Below are positions 16,615 through 25,640 of a stretch of DNA of 64,000 bases, one piece after another (positions within the stretch are counted from its first letter, which is position 1; the number at the start of each line of letters is the position of its first letter). Under the pieces are notes generated by a model, which had not been told where the DNA came from, searched no databases, and was given only the letters and a program-made list of their open reading frames with translations. The DNA comes from BPJU01 sp964425225 (lineage in GTDB: Bacteria; Planctomycetota; Planctomycetia; Pirellulales; Pirellulaceae), in assembly GCA_964425225.1 (NCBI GenBank), contig CAYRMD010000009.1, forward strand, positions 21,575 to 85,574, written 5' to 3'. Made by a program: the position numbers and the translations under genes.

Positions 16615-17775
16615 ATGAACGTTGCGAGTTTTAGACAACAGATGCCCGTCGCAGGGCGGTGGGCCTATTTCGACCATGCCGCGGTGGCTCCGCTGCCCCA
16701 ACCGGCGCGGGTAGTCGTCGAGCAGTGGGCGGCTGAGGCAAGCGAAGAAGGCGACACTCGGTGGCCGCAATGGGCTGCCCGCCTCGAAGAACTGCGCCGG
16801 CACGCTGCCCAATTGATCGGCGCTCGCCCAGATGAAATCGCATTCGTGCCCAACACTACGGCTGGCATTAACTTGGTCGCAGAGGCTTTTCCCTGGCGCG
16901 AGGGCGACAATGTCGTGGTGCCGGCCAACGAATTCCCATCTAACGTTTACCCATGGATGAATCTGGCCCACCGAGGTGTCGAGGCTCGGTTAGTTCCCAT
17001 CGACCGGCGCCAGTCTTTCTTGGCTCAGTTGGCCGCAGCCTCGGACCGACGAACGCGGCTGATCGCAGTGAGTTGGGTTTCCTATAGTGACGGTTGGCGC
17101 GTCGATTTAGCAGAATTGGTCGACTTTGCCAAACGCCGCCAGGTTCGCATCCTTCTGGACGCAATCCAAGGTTTAGGTCTCCTTCCGATCGATGTCGGAC
17201 AATATCCGATTGACTATCTGGTGGCCGACGGACATAAATGGCTGCTCGGACCAGAAGGAGCCGCGTTGTTGTTCATTCGCCACGAGCACCTTGACTTTCT
17301 GCGACCGCTGAATGTCGGCTGGCACAGTGTGGTACAAGGACACGACTTCGCACATATCGAATTGGCACTCCGTCCCGATGCGGCACGTTATGAAGGCGGC
17401 TCGCCCAATATGGTAGGCTGCCTTGCGTTGGGAGCTAGTGTTGATCTACTCGAATCGTTCGGTCTGAGCAAAGATCGTTCGCCATTGGCTGAGCATGTCC
17501 TGGAGATATTAGATGAACTGGCTAAACGCATTGTGCACTTCGGCGGACAACTCGTTGGACCATGGGCGCCGCAACATCGCTCGGGAATCTTGGCGTTTCA
17601 TTTGCCGCAGGTAGATCCGCATTTTGCCCGCCGCTCGTTCCTGGCCCAAGGAGTGGTGCTCAGTTGCCGCAACGGGGCTCTTCGTATCAGCCCTCACGCC
17701 TATTGCGATCAAGAGGACATCAATCGTTTTGCGGACGCTCTGGCGAGACTCTGCGCTGCGCCGGCCTCTCGATAA
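16615..17775 (+). CDS. Class V aminotransferase (cysteine desulfurase-like)
   Basis: A 386-residue PLP enzyme of aminotransferase class V. It begins with YFDHAAVAPLP, has FVPNTTAGINLVAEA for cofactor phosphate binding, and the Schiff-base lysine in VADGHKWLLGPEG. The usual active-site cysteine loop of NifS/IscS-type desulfurases is not obvious, so it may be another class V member such as an epimerase-like or selenocysteine lyase-like enzyme. The substrate is unknown. The ATG at 16615 matches the start of homology; a TTG at 16558 is in frame upstream. It follows mcsB by 65 bases and may be cotranscribed. Confidence 0.85.
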   Translation: MNVASFRQQMPVAGRWAYFDHAAVAPLPQPARVVVEQWAAEASEEGDTRWPQWAARLEELRRHAAQLIGARPDEIAFVPNTTAGINLVAEAFPWREGDNVVVPANEFPSNVYPWMNLAHRGVEARLVPIDRRQSFLAQLAAASDRRTRLIAVSWVSYSDGWRVDLAELVDFAKRRQVRILLDAIQGLGLLPIDVGQYPIDYLVADGHKWLLGPEGAALLFIRHEHLDFLRPLNVGWHSVVQGHDFAHIELALRPDAARYEGGSPNMVGCLALGASVDLLESFGLSKDRSPLAEHVLEILDELAKRIVHFGGQLVGPWAPQHRSGILAFHLPQVDPHFARRSFLAQGVVLSCRNGALRISPHAYCDQEDINRFADALARLCAAPASR

Positions 17776-18241
17776 AAAGGCAAGTTTGGCAACGACTGGT
17801 TTTCATTGCGCCTTTGCATCGAATGATCTTAGGCACGAAACGTCATAGCTCGGTTGCAACTGGTTCCCATGGGGAAAAGCTGACGTGCACGCACCCGTCC
17901 CCGTTGCCAATACGCGGTCAAGGTATCGCAAAAACGCTGCCCGAAAGGTAGGCTACGAATCAGCGTTCGGCGGTGAACCTCCACTCGTCATCCCTTGGCC
18001 AAACGGGACGCAAGCGTGTGCCCCCTGATGGTAGGTGGGATTTTGCTGTACAAGTAGGACATCGCGGCAGCTTGCCTATTTCGCGCGGCACGTGGGGAAA
18101 CGCTGGGTCCGTCTTGATGGCAGGTTTAATGGCTCCTGCATTTGCCGCGCCTGGCGCAGGTCTGGCGTTTTTGCGTTTCAACCGATGTGACCCAATGCGG
18201 AGGCCACTTGGCTGGGGGCTTGTCTCGAGCAATGGCGCAAC

Positions 18242-18266
18242 CGAGCTGCGACCGTAAGGGAGCGGC
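18242..18266 (+). repeat. GC-rich hairpin repeat element (GAGCTGCGACCGTAAGGGAGCGGC type)
   Basis: The sequence around CTGCGACCGTAAGGGAGCGG is followed by CAACGCAA. It is one copy of a family whose consensus begins GAGCCGCGACCGTAAGGGA and ends GCGGC. In most copies GCCGC and GCGGC are complementary and could form a hairpin. Confidence 0.7.
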
Positions 18267-18579
18267 CACTCAAATTCAACGCAATAATGCTCGGCGTAAG
18301 GAGGGTCGCATCCAGCCTCCAGAGTCTCGCTGCGTCTTATTGTCTCTGCCCTTAGCCCTTCTCAAGTGCGTCCACTGATCGTGCCGACCATGAGGAAGCG
18401 CACACGGAAACGTCCAACCTTCAGGATAACGTACCGTTCTGTGCGATTTCCTCACCATGGAGACGCGCGCCAATGCCATGCCACAGCGCCGCGAACTCGG
18501 TGCACCCGGGCAACGCACGATCGGTAAAGGCAGGTTCGCAGCCCGTGCTACGGAAGGTAGGTGGCCGAATTTGCGGATT

Positions 18580-18604
18580 GCCGCTCCCTAACGGTCGCGG
18601 CTCT
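18580..18604 (-). repeat. GC-rich hairpin repeat element, reverse orientation
   Basis: The complement reads GAGCCGCGACCGTTAGGGA then GCGGC, differing at one position from the copy at 27816-27840. It lies about 330 bases from the copy at 18242 in the opposite orientation. Confidence 0.7.
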
Positions 18605-18656
18605 ATAGGCACGAGCCAGTTGGCCTTTCGACGATACGTGATAATCCCCCGCTTCG

Positions 18657-18857
18657 TTAATCCTGCTCGCGCAGCGTCATCCAGCTTAATACGCCAAGCC
18701 CGGCTGCACACAGCATAAAAACCACATCCGCAATGACGTTCATCGTCGAGTACGGAGCTAGGGAGCCGCCGACAAATTGTAATACTAGGTGAATTAAGAA
18801 GATAAGAAAAACGAGAATCGAAACAACGATTCCCGTCATGCACAAGACTTTTGGCAT
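18657..18857 (-). CDS. Small membrane protein, two transmembrane helices
   Basis: A 66-residue protein starting MPKVLCMTGIVVS, with two hydrophobic helices (about 5-28 and 42-58) and a charged C terminus LREQD. A GTG at 18872 is an alternative start. The pattern resembles short uncharacterised membrane proteins common in planctomycetes (general recollection, not checked). It lies about 100 bases downstream of coaD in the same direction. Confidence 0.65.
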   Translation of the reverse strand: MPKVLCMTGIVVSILVFLIFLIHLVLQFVGGSLAPYSTMNVIADVVFMLCAAGLGVLSWMTLREQD

Positions 18858-18959
18858 GCCAACCGTCCCCACGGTGATTCTCTCGCTGCGCAGTCTACCT
18901 CACAAGCTGCCATTATAATTGGACCTTGCACTCTGTCACCCATCAATTCGGGTAGAACA

Positions 18960-19475
18960 TCATGGGAGCGTTGCACTAGCACTGACACCGATCCGCTGGC
19001 GGAGCCACGGAATTACCTCCGGCGGGACAAACTTTGCCAGCAATTCATCCGAGGCTAGAGGGGCGATTTGTTTGATTAACGAGCTGGAAACATGAGCCAC
19101 ATTGGCATCGGCCATTAAAAAAACCGTTTCAATCTCAGGATCCAAGCGTCGGTTTGCCATCATCATCGTAAATTCGGCAGCGATATCAGTTAACGGACGT
19201 ACACCTCGAAACATGATTCGGGCGCCACACTGGCGCACAAAGGATACGGCCAGTCCGCTAAACGTGGCTACTTCCACATTAGCAAACCGGGCGGTTACGT
19301 GTCGTACGATCTGGAGGCGTTCTTCCGGCGTAAACAGTGCCTTTTTCTCTGGGTTAATCCCGATTCCGACGATCAACTTGTCCACCAGACGGCTCGCTCG
19401 TTCAATAATGTCCAGGTGGCCCCAGGTTACTGGATCGAACGAGCCGCTGTAGACGGCAATTCGCGGTTCTGCCAT
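18960..19475 (-). CDS. coaD: Phosphopantetheine adenylyltransferase (CoaD)
   Basis: A 171-residue nucleotidyltransferase that transfers AMP to 4'-phosphopantetheine, the penultimate step of coenzyme A synthesis. Seen: YSGSFDPVTWGHLDII with the TxGH active-site motif near the N terminus, RGVRPLTDIAAEFTMM, and SSSLIKQIA near the C terminus in place of the ISSTxxRE-like motif. The ATG at 19475 has AAGGG eight bases ahead; upstream in-frame starts are not needed. Length is slightly above the usual 160. Confidence 0.95.
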   Translation of the reverse strand: MAEPRIAVYSGSFDPVTWGHLDIIERASRLVDKLIVGIGINPEKKALFTPEERLQIVRHVTARFANVEVATFSGLAVSFVRQCGARIMFRGVRPLTDIAAEFTMMMANRRLDPEIETVFLMADANVAHVSSSLIKQIAPLASDELLAKFVPPEVIPWLRQRIGVSASATLP

Positions 19476-19581
19476 CGATGACCCTTTAGCCAAGGGGGGC
19501 GGTGCCGATCGCATTAGCTGGTTTCGAAGGCGCCTCGATTGGCTAAGCTAACGCAGCCGATATCCAAGGGCAACCCACCCG

Positions 19582-20334
19582 TTAGGCGGAGCGTCGCAAG
19601 ACCGATTGTAATCCGTAATTGGGCAGCACCACAGCTGCTTTTTCGCGAACCAGCTGGCTGAGAAGTGCCACAGACTGATGTCCGGCTCGACGCCACGCTT
19701 CCAGCCGGGAGAATATCCGACGGGCAAGCCGCACCAGGTCCACTTCGTCTTTTAAGGCGGCATCCAAATCGAAAACTACATGCAACTGGGACTCGGGTGA
19801 ACGCCCTTGTAAAACCGCGGCGTCAATCCATCGATAACCACCTGTCCACCACGGGATACGATATCCGATCGCCAAGTTCACCGGCACGTACCAAATCCCA
19901 AATCGGGCTGAAAGAGGCCGAAGGTTGTGTCGCTGCCCGAAGCGCTGCTTACATTCGGTAGGTCCGCGAACAGCTCGAATGCGATGGCGCACCAGAAGGT
20001 CGAAGTCGGCTAGCCGTTTGTGAGCGCTCAAGGCTAGGACTTCAAAACGGATTCCCCGTTCCGCAGCATCCTTGACGGCGACATTCAAAGTATGAGCCAA
20101 CGACGTTCGGTCTTCCCAGGTTGTCGAAGTAAGCAACAAGGCGAACTCTTGCTCGGTGGGCATTCCTAGGACGCCGTCGATGAGTTTCTTGGTCCGGAAG
20201 TCCGCAACACACCAGGTAACAGGCACGCTAAAGCGATCGACAAGCGCCAGCAACGAATCGAGTACTGCTTGGGCCTTTGGATAGTGCGCGTCGGATAGAG
20301 CACCAAATGGAACATTTACCGAAAAGCTCAACAT
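19582..20334 (-). CDS. Conserved-looking protein of unknown function, possible polysaccharide-deacetylase-like fold
   Basis: A 250-residue soluble protein with a strong ribosome site (GAGGAG eight bases before the ATG). It begins MLSFSVNVPFGALSDAHYPK and continues with a stretch like VLDSLLALVDRFSVPVTWCV, which recalls the strand-helix pattern of NodB-type deacetylases where the enzyme looks for an alternating beta/alpha barrel. The catalytic Asp and the HxxxH metal motif are not visible, so an active deacetylase is unlikely. It is 106 bases upstream of coaD in the same direction. Function unknown. Confidence 0.7.
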   Translation of the reverse strand: MLSFSVNVPFGALSDAHYPKAQAVLDSLLALVDRFSVPVTWCVADFRTKKLIDGVLGMPTEQEFALLLTSTTWEDRTSLAHTLNVAVKDAAERGIRFEVLALSAHKRLADFDLLVRHRIRAVRGPTECKQRFGQRHNLRPLSARFGIWYVPVNLAIGYRIPWWTGGYRWIDAAVLQGRSPESQLHVVFDLDAALKDEVDLVRLARRIFSRLEAWRRAGHQSVALLSQLVREKAAVVLPNYGLQSVLRRSA

Positions 20335-20490
20335 CCGTGTCGCTCCTCACAGCGTAGGTTACCATACCTTTCGAGCCGCCGGCGGCTCGAGGCTTCATCC
20401 TGCAGCCATCGGCAAGGACAGAATCCGATCGAGAGGATTCTCGTCGCTGCCGTCAACTCTAGTGCATTCCGATAGCCCGCGTCTATCTTT

Positions 20491-21549
20491 TTAGCGTTGG
20501 TAAATCGGCAAATATCCCTTGTCCAGTTGCAACATGATGAGGTTGCAGGCCGTTACATAAATCTCGCCAATTTGGCCGGTCCAGTTTCCGGCCGGAGTTT
20601 GTTCTTTGACGATCCGTTCGTACAGGGCGTCGCGGAACGGCAACCACTCTTCATCGCCCTGGCGATACACGACTTGGGAGTAGTACAAATAGGTATAATG
20701 CCAATGCCCGAACGACTCTTGGCCGCCCGAAATGCGATACAGATGTTGTTTGCAGTACTTGAGCATATCCGGAACATGGCGGCTGTCATAGTCACCGGCA
20801 TTGTAGAGGGCTGCCAAGGCGGCGGCCGTGATGGCAGGACGCGAGTTGCCGCGATTGCGGGAGCTGTAGGAGATGCCACCGTCAGGATTCTTGCAGTTGT
20901 AGATGTACTGTTTGGCATTCTCAATTACTTCACTGCGTACGGGAATCCCGGCATTGCGACAACCGCGTAGACCTTGTACCTGAGTGATCGTGGTGGATCC
21001 TTCATCGAAATTGTTGCCATCGGCTGCACTGACATAGCCCCAACCGCCAGCCGTCGTCTGCGCCTTGGCACTAAACTCAACGGCACGTTTGAGCACGTCG
21101 ATCAGCTCGTGCCGACGGTCCTCGTCTTCTTCTTCACCCAACACTTGCGACAAGAAGAGCATGGCGAATCCGTGCCCATACGTATAACGATTGTCTGTGA
21201 GCGGATCGCCGATTAAGCCGTTACCGCGCGATTTGCTCACCACGTAATTCACCGCCCGGCGAATGTTCTTGGCATACGGTCCTTGAGTCGTCGTCGAGCC
21301 AGAACACAATAGAGCAATGCCGGCCAACGCGGTCATTGCAGTCGGATAATTCGCTGCCGTCCAATGTCCCAATGTCGGCGACTGCGTGCGTGCCACCCAG
21401 TCGAGCCCAGCTTTAATGGCTGTTTCCCATTTGGGATCCAGCCGAGCTGCTTGGGTGCGTTTACTCATCAGAACCGCTGCCGGAACACTAGCAGCCGCAC
21501 CTGCCACGGCACGCAACCACCGGCGTCGATGCCAACCCGCGCGGGTCAT
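20491..21549 (-). CDS. Exported prenyltransferase/squalene-cyclase-fold repeat protein with Tat-like signal
   Basis: A 352-residue protein of the alpha/alpha-toroid cyclase fold. The N terminus has twin arginines (HRRRWLRAV) followed by an Ala-rich hydrophobic stretch and a likely cleavage after RTQA, suggesting Tat export. Repeats with GGWGY and PDGGISY turns mark the fold. The acid motif DxDD of squalene-hopene cyclases is absent, so a cyclase reaction is doubtful; such proteins are numerous and uncharacterised in planctomycetes. The ATG at 21549 has GGGGAGG nine bases ahead, better than a GTG at 21567. It lies downstream of the VWA protein and may be cotranscribed with it. Confidence 0.82.
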   Translation of the reverse strand: MTRAGWHRRRWLRAVAGAAASVPAAVLMSKRTQAARLDPKWETAIKAGLDWVARTQSPTLGHWTAANYPTAMTALAGIALLCSGSTTTQGPYAKNIRRAVNYVVSKSRGNGLIGDPLTDNRYTYGHGFAMLFLSQVLGEEEDEDRRHELIDVLKRAVEFSAKAQTTAGGWGYVSAADGNNFDEGSTTITQVQGLRGCRNAGIPVRSEVIENAKQYIYNCKNPDGGISYSSRNRGNSRPAITAAALAALYNAGDYDSRHVPDMLKYCKQHLYRISGGQESFGHWHYTYLYYSQVVYRQGDEEWLPFRDALYERIVKEQTPAGNWTGQIGEIYVTACNLIMLQLDKGYLPIYQR

Positions 21550-21826
21550 CTGCTGGAACCTCCCCACCTGCGCCTCACTTTACAAAAAGTTCCATTTCCT
21601 ATTGTCGTTCGCTACACCAAAAACGTCTATTGCAATTCAAGGCCTTGCCTGCAGGGAAGCCGGCTTCGAATGAGCCGCAAGCAGCGTGGCGAGCCGACCA
21701 GTGCACGTTCGCAGCAAGTAATCGAGGGGTCCCCGTAGAAGGTCCGCCCCTCCACAGCCCGAGCTGTCCTCACAGAAAGCTCGCCCGCTGCCTCATTCAT
21801 TGGGTTACCAAGGGGAACGAAAAAGT

Positions 21827-23653
21827 TCAGTGATTAACCGATTCCGAATAATCCGCCCATCGCAAATTGTAGCCCTTTTGCCGATGCAATTGTGCGACCA
21901 AGCCCCACGGCGTGCCTGGCCACTTTTGCGCAACGGCGTCGAGTCGATGCGACGCGGCTTGCCAGGCCATCGAATCGGCTCCTAACACAAGATCGCATCG
22001 GACGATGCGTGGGATGGAATTCTGCCCAAACGGCACTTGATTGCGCCGTGCTTGTTCCAAAAGTTCGATATAGCGTTCGACTTGCAGTTGGAATACACAT
22101 GTTTCGGCGTACATAAGGTCCCAATCGGCCTGCCAGCGCAGGTCCAACTCTTGCTGCTGCAAAACGGCCACCTTTTCTAATTCGGTTCTCGCATGGTGCC
22201 AAAAGCCAAGCCAGCGACGGGCCTGTCTTAAAGAATCCTCGAAGGCAGCGCGACGCGCTTGCGCTTCCCATGGAAACTCCCAGAGGATCAATCCAGCAGG
22301 CCGATCGGCGACTAAGCGCTCGGCTTCAGCCACTAATTCCACCATTCGTTTTCGCCATGGCGCGGCGACCACCATTTGTTGTTGTTCTTGCCAACTGCTC
22401 CACTCAGGTCGCAATTGGCTCATGCGTTCCTGATCCAATTCGTGATCCTGCCAATCCAATAACAAGGCTTCTTGACCTCGCAACATAAGGAACAATCCAC
22501 CTGTCGCCTCGGCCAATCGGCACTGTGCATACGGACCGAAGCCGCTGGGTACCAGGTCCGCCCTCTCCCCGAATGCGTTGCATGGCCAACGCCGAGCCAT
22601 CGCAGTCTCCGGACCGCGATCTACCAGCAGCCGAGTTCCTTGCCACAGCATGTACGCCTGGCGCATTCCAAAAGCAGCTTCCCGCGCCAAGAAATACAAT
22701 CGCACATGGGAACGGCGTGCCGCTTCGATCACCTGTTCCATATACGCTAACGTGTCGTCCCACTCACCTGTTTCGTCGGTAATTACAATCACGGCTACAT
22801 GGGTCCCGGCCAGATCGTTGGGCACGTATTGCCGCAAACACCCTAACAAGGCTTCGCACATTCGTTCACGTCCCGTCGGATCCACCGGGATTCGCTGGAT
22901 TGCGCGATACACTAGGCTCAAGTCTTCCGTGGGACGCAAAAGATGTCGATGGAATCGTGCGCCATAACTCGTCACTACTGACATCACCTTTCGGCCGGAG
23001 TTTCGCGCTTCGGCCCACAAATAGCCGTATAGGTCGCTCAGTTGCTGAGCCACTGCTTGGTGATCGTCCACCATGCTGATCGATTCGTCGAAGCACCAGA
23101 TCAACAACAAATCTGACTCGGCCAATAATGACCCAAGCGCATTTCGCAGCGTCGTAAATGCGGTGCCATAATCACCGCTTACACTCGTGCCCGACGCACG
23201 TCCCTTTATCGGAACCAGCAGCTCCGCCACGTCGCCGGAAAGGCCAGCCCCGAATAAACGCGTGGACGGACTGGACCGCAGGTCCTGGTCAGCAAAAAGA
23301 CGCATCGGTGTTTGAAAGCTGTCCTCAATGATGAGCTGATGCCCGTCAAGAAAGGACTGATCAACGAAGTTCCGTGGCATCTCCAACGCCCCGGGCTGAA
23401 TTTCCATCCACTCGAGCGCCTCGTACGTTTTTGACGGAGGCGCGGTGATCCACAAGCCCATCGGTTGGCCAAGCTGTCGCCCCCATTTGACGTACCCTAG
23501 ACCAATCAAAACTGTAGCGTGGAAGGTCGCAGAAACGAGCAGGCTCACCCACCGGTTGTGACGCGCTACGAGCAATCGTCTTCGAGAAACCGTCACGGCC
23601 ATCCGCCTCGACGCCGACGCGTGGATTGGCTCCTCACGATTTGGACCTGACAT
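21827..23653 (-). CDS. Membrane-anchored von Willebrand factor A domain protein
   Basis: A 608-residue protein with one transmembrane helix near the N terminus (about 35-55, SLLVSATFHATVLIGLGYV), resembling the S/H-containing anchor of TonB-like proteins. A VWA domain follows at about 180-400 with the MIDAS motif DESIS (189-193) and a later TDETGEWDD loop. The C-terminal third (about 420-600) is Trp-, Gln- and Arg-rich and largely helical. VWA domains bind ligands through a metal ion; the partner here is unknown. The ATG at 23653 is kept, although an ATG at 23602 is also possible. It precedes the exported cyclase-fold gene. Confidence 0.82.
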   Translation of the reverse strand: MSGPNREEPIHASASRRMAVTVSRRRLLVARHNRWVSLLVSATFHATVLIGLGYVKWGRQLGQPMGLWITAPPSKTYEALEWMEIQPGALEMPRNFVDQSFLDGHQLIIEDSFQTPMRLFADQDLRSSPSTRLFGAGLSGDVAELLVPIKGRASGTSVSGDYGTAFTTLRNALGSLLAESDLLLIWCFDESISMVDDHQAVAQQLSDLYGYLWAEARNSGRKVMSVVTSYGARFHRHLLRPTEDLSLVYRAIQRIPVDPTGRERMCEALLGCLRQYVPNDLAGTHVAVIVITDETGEWDDTLAYMEQVIEAARRSHVRLYFLAREAAFGMRQAYMLWQGTRLLVDRGPETAMARRWPCNAFGERADLVPSGFGPYAQCRLAEATGGLFLMLRGQEALLLDWQDHELDQERMSQLRPEWSSWQEQQQMVVAAPWRKRMVELVAEAERLVADRPAGLILWEFPWEAQARRAAFEDSLRQARRWLGFWHHARTELEKVAVLQQQELDLRWQADWDLMYAETCVFQLQVERYIELLEQARRNQVPFGQNSIPRIVRCDLVLGADSMAWQAASHRLDAVAQKWPGTPWGLVAQLHRQKGYNLRWADYSESVNH

Positions 23654-23857
23654 CCGTACTTGAGAGGCCTATTTTATCACAGCCAAAGTCAAGCTACGAG
23701 TCGATGAGCCTATTGTGTGCAAGGAAGCTGCAGCAAACCGCGCTGAGCAAGCTCGAGTTTTGGGAGCTTCAATTCCTTCTGAGCCCCGATTTGCGTGGAA
23801 CTAGTTCAACGCTGAACTCGATTACCAAACCAAAAGCAAACGTCGAGCTTGCTACTC

Positions 23858-25411
23858 TCAGACAGCCCGGTTTGCGATCTCATAACGGAGTATTGCATCG
23901 ATCAGTGCGGACATCGTTGCGGCCGTTGCTTCCACAGTCGGTGCATAACCAAGTTGGCGTAACGTGTGGCTGGTGATCGGACTTATGCTGGCTAATTTGG
24001 CGTTCGCAAGATTCGAGCCAAACAGGGTTGCCAACGAACGAGCAATGGCAGAGCTACTGACCGTAATCCAGTCGATTCGTCCCTCGGCTAGGCGTCGAGT
24101 CACCTCGCTGTCCGGTTGTTGAACATCGATACTTTGGTAAGCCACAACTTGGACGACTTCCGCCGCGACACTACTGAGCTCTTGCCGCAGCACTTCGCGT
24201 CCGCGACTGGCTCGCACCAAGAGAATTCGCTGACCCCCAACGCAATTCTTTAGTACCTGGGCCAGGTCGTCCGCCGTGTAGCGTTCCGGCTGTAGATCGC
24301 ACAGCAGTCCGTAAGTTGCCAGTGCGCGTGCCGTTCCCGGTCCAATAGCAGCTAACCGGCAGTGGCCCAATGCACGCCAGTCGCGCCCCAAGTCCCGCAA
24401 ACGATTGAGGAAATAGTGGACGCCATTGCTACTGGAAAACACGATCCAAGAGAATTGCGTTAGCCGTCCGATGGCCGCATCGACCGGCTCCCAGGAAGCA
24501 GGTGGCTCGATACGGATCGCCGGTTGCACCAAGACTTCGGCCCCTAACTCGGCTAATGGTTCGGCTAGTTGGTCGGCTTGTTCTTCGGGTCGCGTCACAA
24601 GAATACTGCGCCCCACCAATGGCAGGCGTTCGAACCACGATCGTTTCTCCGAAGCGGCGGCAACGGATCCGATAACGATCAGTGCCGGCGGACGAATGCG
24701 ACGGCGCTGGATCTGGTGCGGAATTTCCTCGAGCGTACAGCGAATTACCAACTGATCTGCAAGGCTTGCGCGGCGTACAAGGGCAGCAGGTGTGGCAGGA
24801 TCCTTGCCCGCGGCAATGAGCTCCTGGACCCACCGATGGGCGGAAGTCACTCCCATGTAAAAAACCAGCGTGCCGGGAAACGAGGCAAGCCCCCGGTAGT
24901 CGAGCGGTGTTCCCTCGGCAATATCGCTACACTGCCCGGTTACTAGAGCAACGGCTGAAGCGACATCACGGTCGGTCAACGCAATGCCGGCATAGGCGCT
25001 TAGAGCACTGGCAGCTGTGACACCCGGTACAACTTCGAACGCTACGCTGTGCTCCGACAGATAGTCCAGCTCCTCGGCCAACCTACCGAAGACAGCCGGA
25101 TCTCCTCCCTTGAGCCGCACCACGACCTTACCGGCTTGGGCTAGCTTTAGCATGGTTTCGTTGATTTCTTGCTGGCTCCAGATGCGACTGACTCCATGTC
25201 GACCGAGCGAAATGAGTTCTGCGCCAGGCTTGGCAAAACGTAGTATGCGAGGGTTGACCAAGTAGTCATATAGAATGGCATCGGCACGCCCCAGCACGCG
25301 CACCGCACGCAGGGTAATCAACTCCGGAGCACCTGGTCCTGCTCCCACTAAGTACACTTTGCCACGCGGTGGAGTGGGGCACGGGCCTGGGGATGTTTCT
25401 TGATGTTCCAT
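23858..25411 (-). CDS. cobA-hemD: Fused uroporphyrinogen-III C-methyltransferase and uroporphyrinogen-III synthase (CobA-HemD)
   Basis: A 517-residue two-domain enzyme. The N-terminal CobA part (about 16-260) has VYLVGAGPGAPELITLRA, RLKGGDPAVFGR and the PGVTAASALSAYAGI block, which bind SAM and the porphyrinogen; it makes precorrin-2 for siroheme and cobalamin. The C-terminal HemD part (about 275-515) has ILVTRPEEQADQLAEPL and SSNGVHYFLNRL, and cyclises hydroxymethylbilane to uroporphyrinogen III for heme. Fusion of the two is known in several phyla. The frame is open upstream to 25660, but homology begins just after the ATG at 25411, and the space beyond is needed for the divergent promoter region. 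Confidence 0.93.
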   Translation of the reverse strand: MEHQETSPGPCPTPPRGKVYLVGAGPGAPELITLRAVRVLGRADAILYDYLVNPRILRFAKPGAELISLGRHGVSRIWSQQEINETMLKLAQAGKVVVRLKGGDPAVFGRLAEELDYLSEHSVAFEVVPGVTAASALSAYAGIALTDRDVASAVALVTGQCSDIAEGTPLDYRGLASFPGTLVFYMGVTSAHRWVQELIAAGKDPATPAALVRRASLADQLVIRCTLEEIPHQIQRRRIRPPALIVIGSVAAASEKRSWFERLPLVGRSILVTRPEEQADQLAEPLAELGAEVLVQPAIRIEPPASWEPVDAAIGRLTQFSWIVFSSSNGVHYFLNRLRDLGRDWRALGHCRLAAIGPGTARALATYGLLCDLQPERYTADDLAQVLKNCVGGQRILLVRASRGREVLRQELSSVAAEVVQVVAYQSIDVQQPDSEVTRRLAEGRIDWITVSSSAIARSLATLFGSNLANAKLASISPITSHTLRQLGYAPTVEATAATMSALIDAILRYEIANRAV

Positions 25412-25640
25412 CCGGTTCTGTATTCCTAAGCTCGTTGCTTGGTCTTCGAAACTCAATATTGTGCACCGTGCGGAGTTTTGTACTCTACGGATCGCTCTTA
25501 AGCCATACAATAAAAGTGTAATGACGGGCACCGCAAATCGGGCTGAGCCGTTTGCCAACGGCTCTTCGGGAAAGTATAACCGTAAGCAGGCCTTACGAAG
25601 AGTTAGCCTGGGAGGCGAAATCAGCAGTGAGCCAAAGTCA

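Larger units (their letters stand above)
17776..18656. other. Long intergenic region with dispersed repeat elements
   Basis: An 881 bp region with only short overlapping frames on both strands, none with a good start site or recognisable product. It carries two copies, in opposite orientation, of the GC-rich hairpin element annotated separately, plus a GCGCCTTTGC microsatellite remnant near 17810. It looks like an accumulation site for non-coding repeats. Confidence 0.6.

Noticed and set aside
17973..18257. A 94-residue frame in the long gap after the aminotransferase
   Set aside because: It overlaps a same-length frame on the other strand and includes part of a GC-rich repeat element. No start signal.
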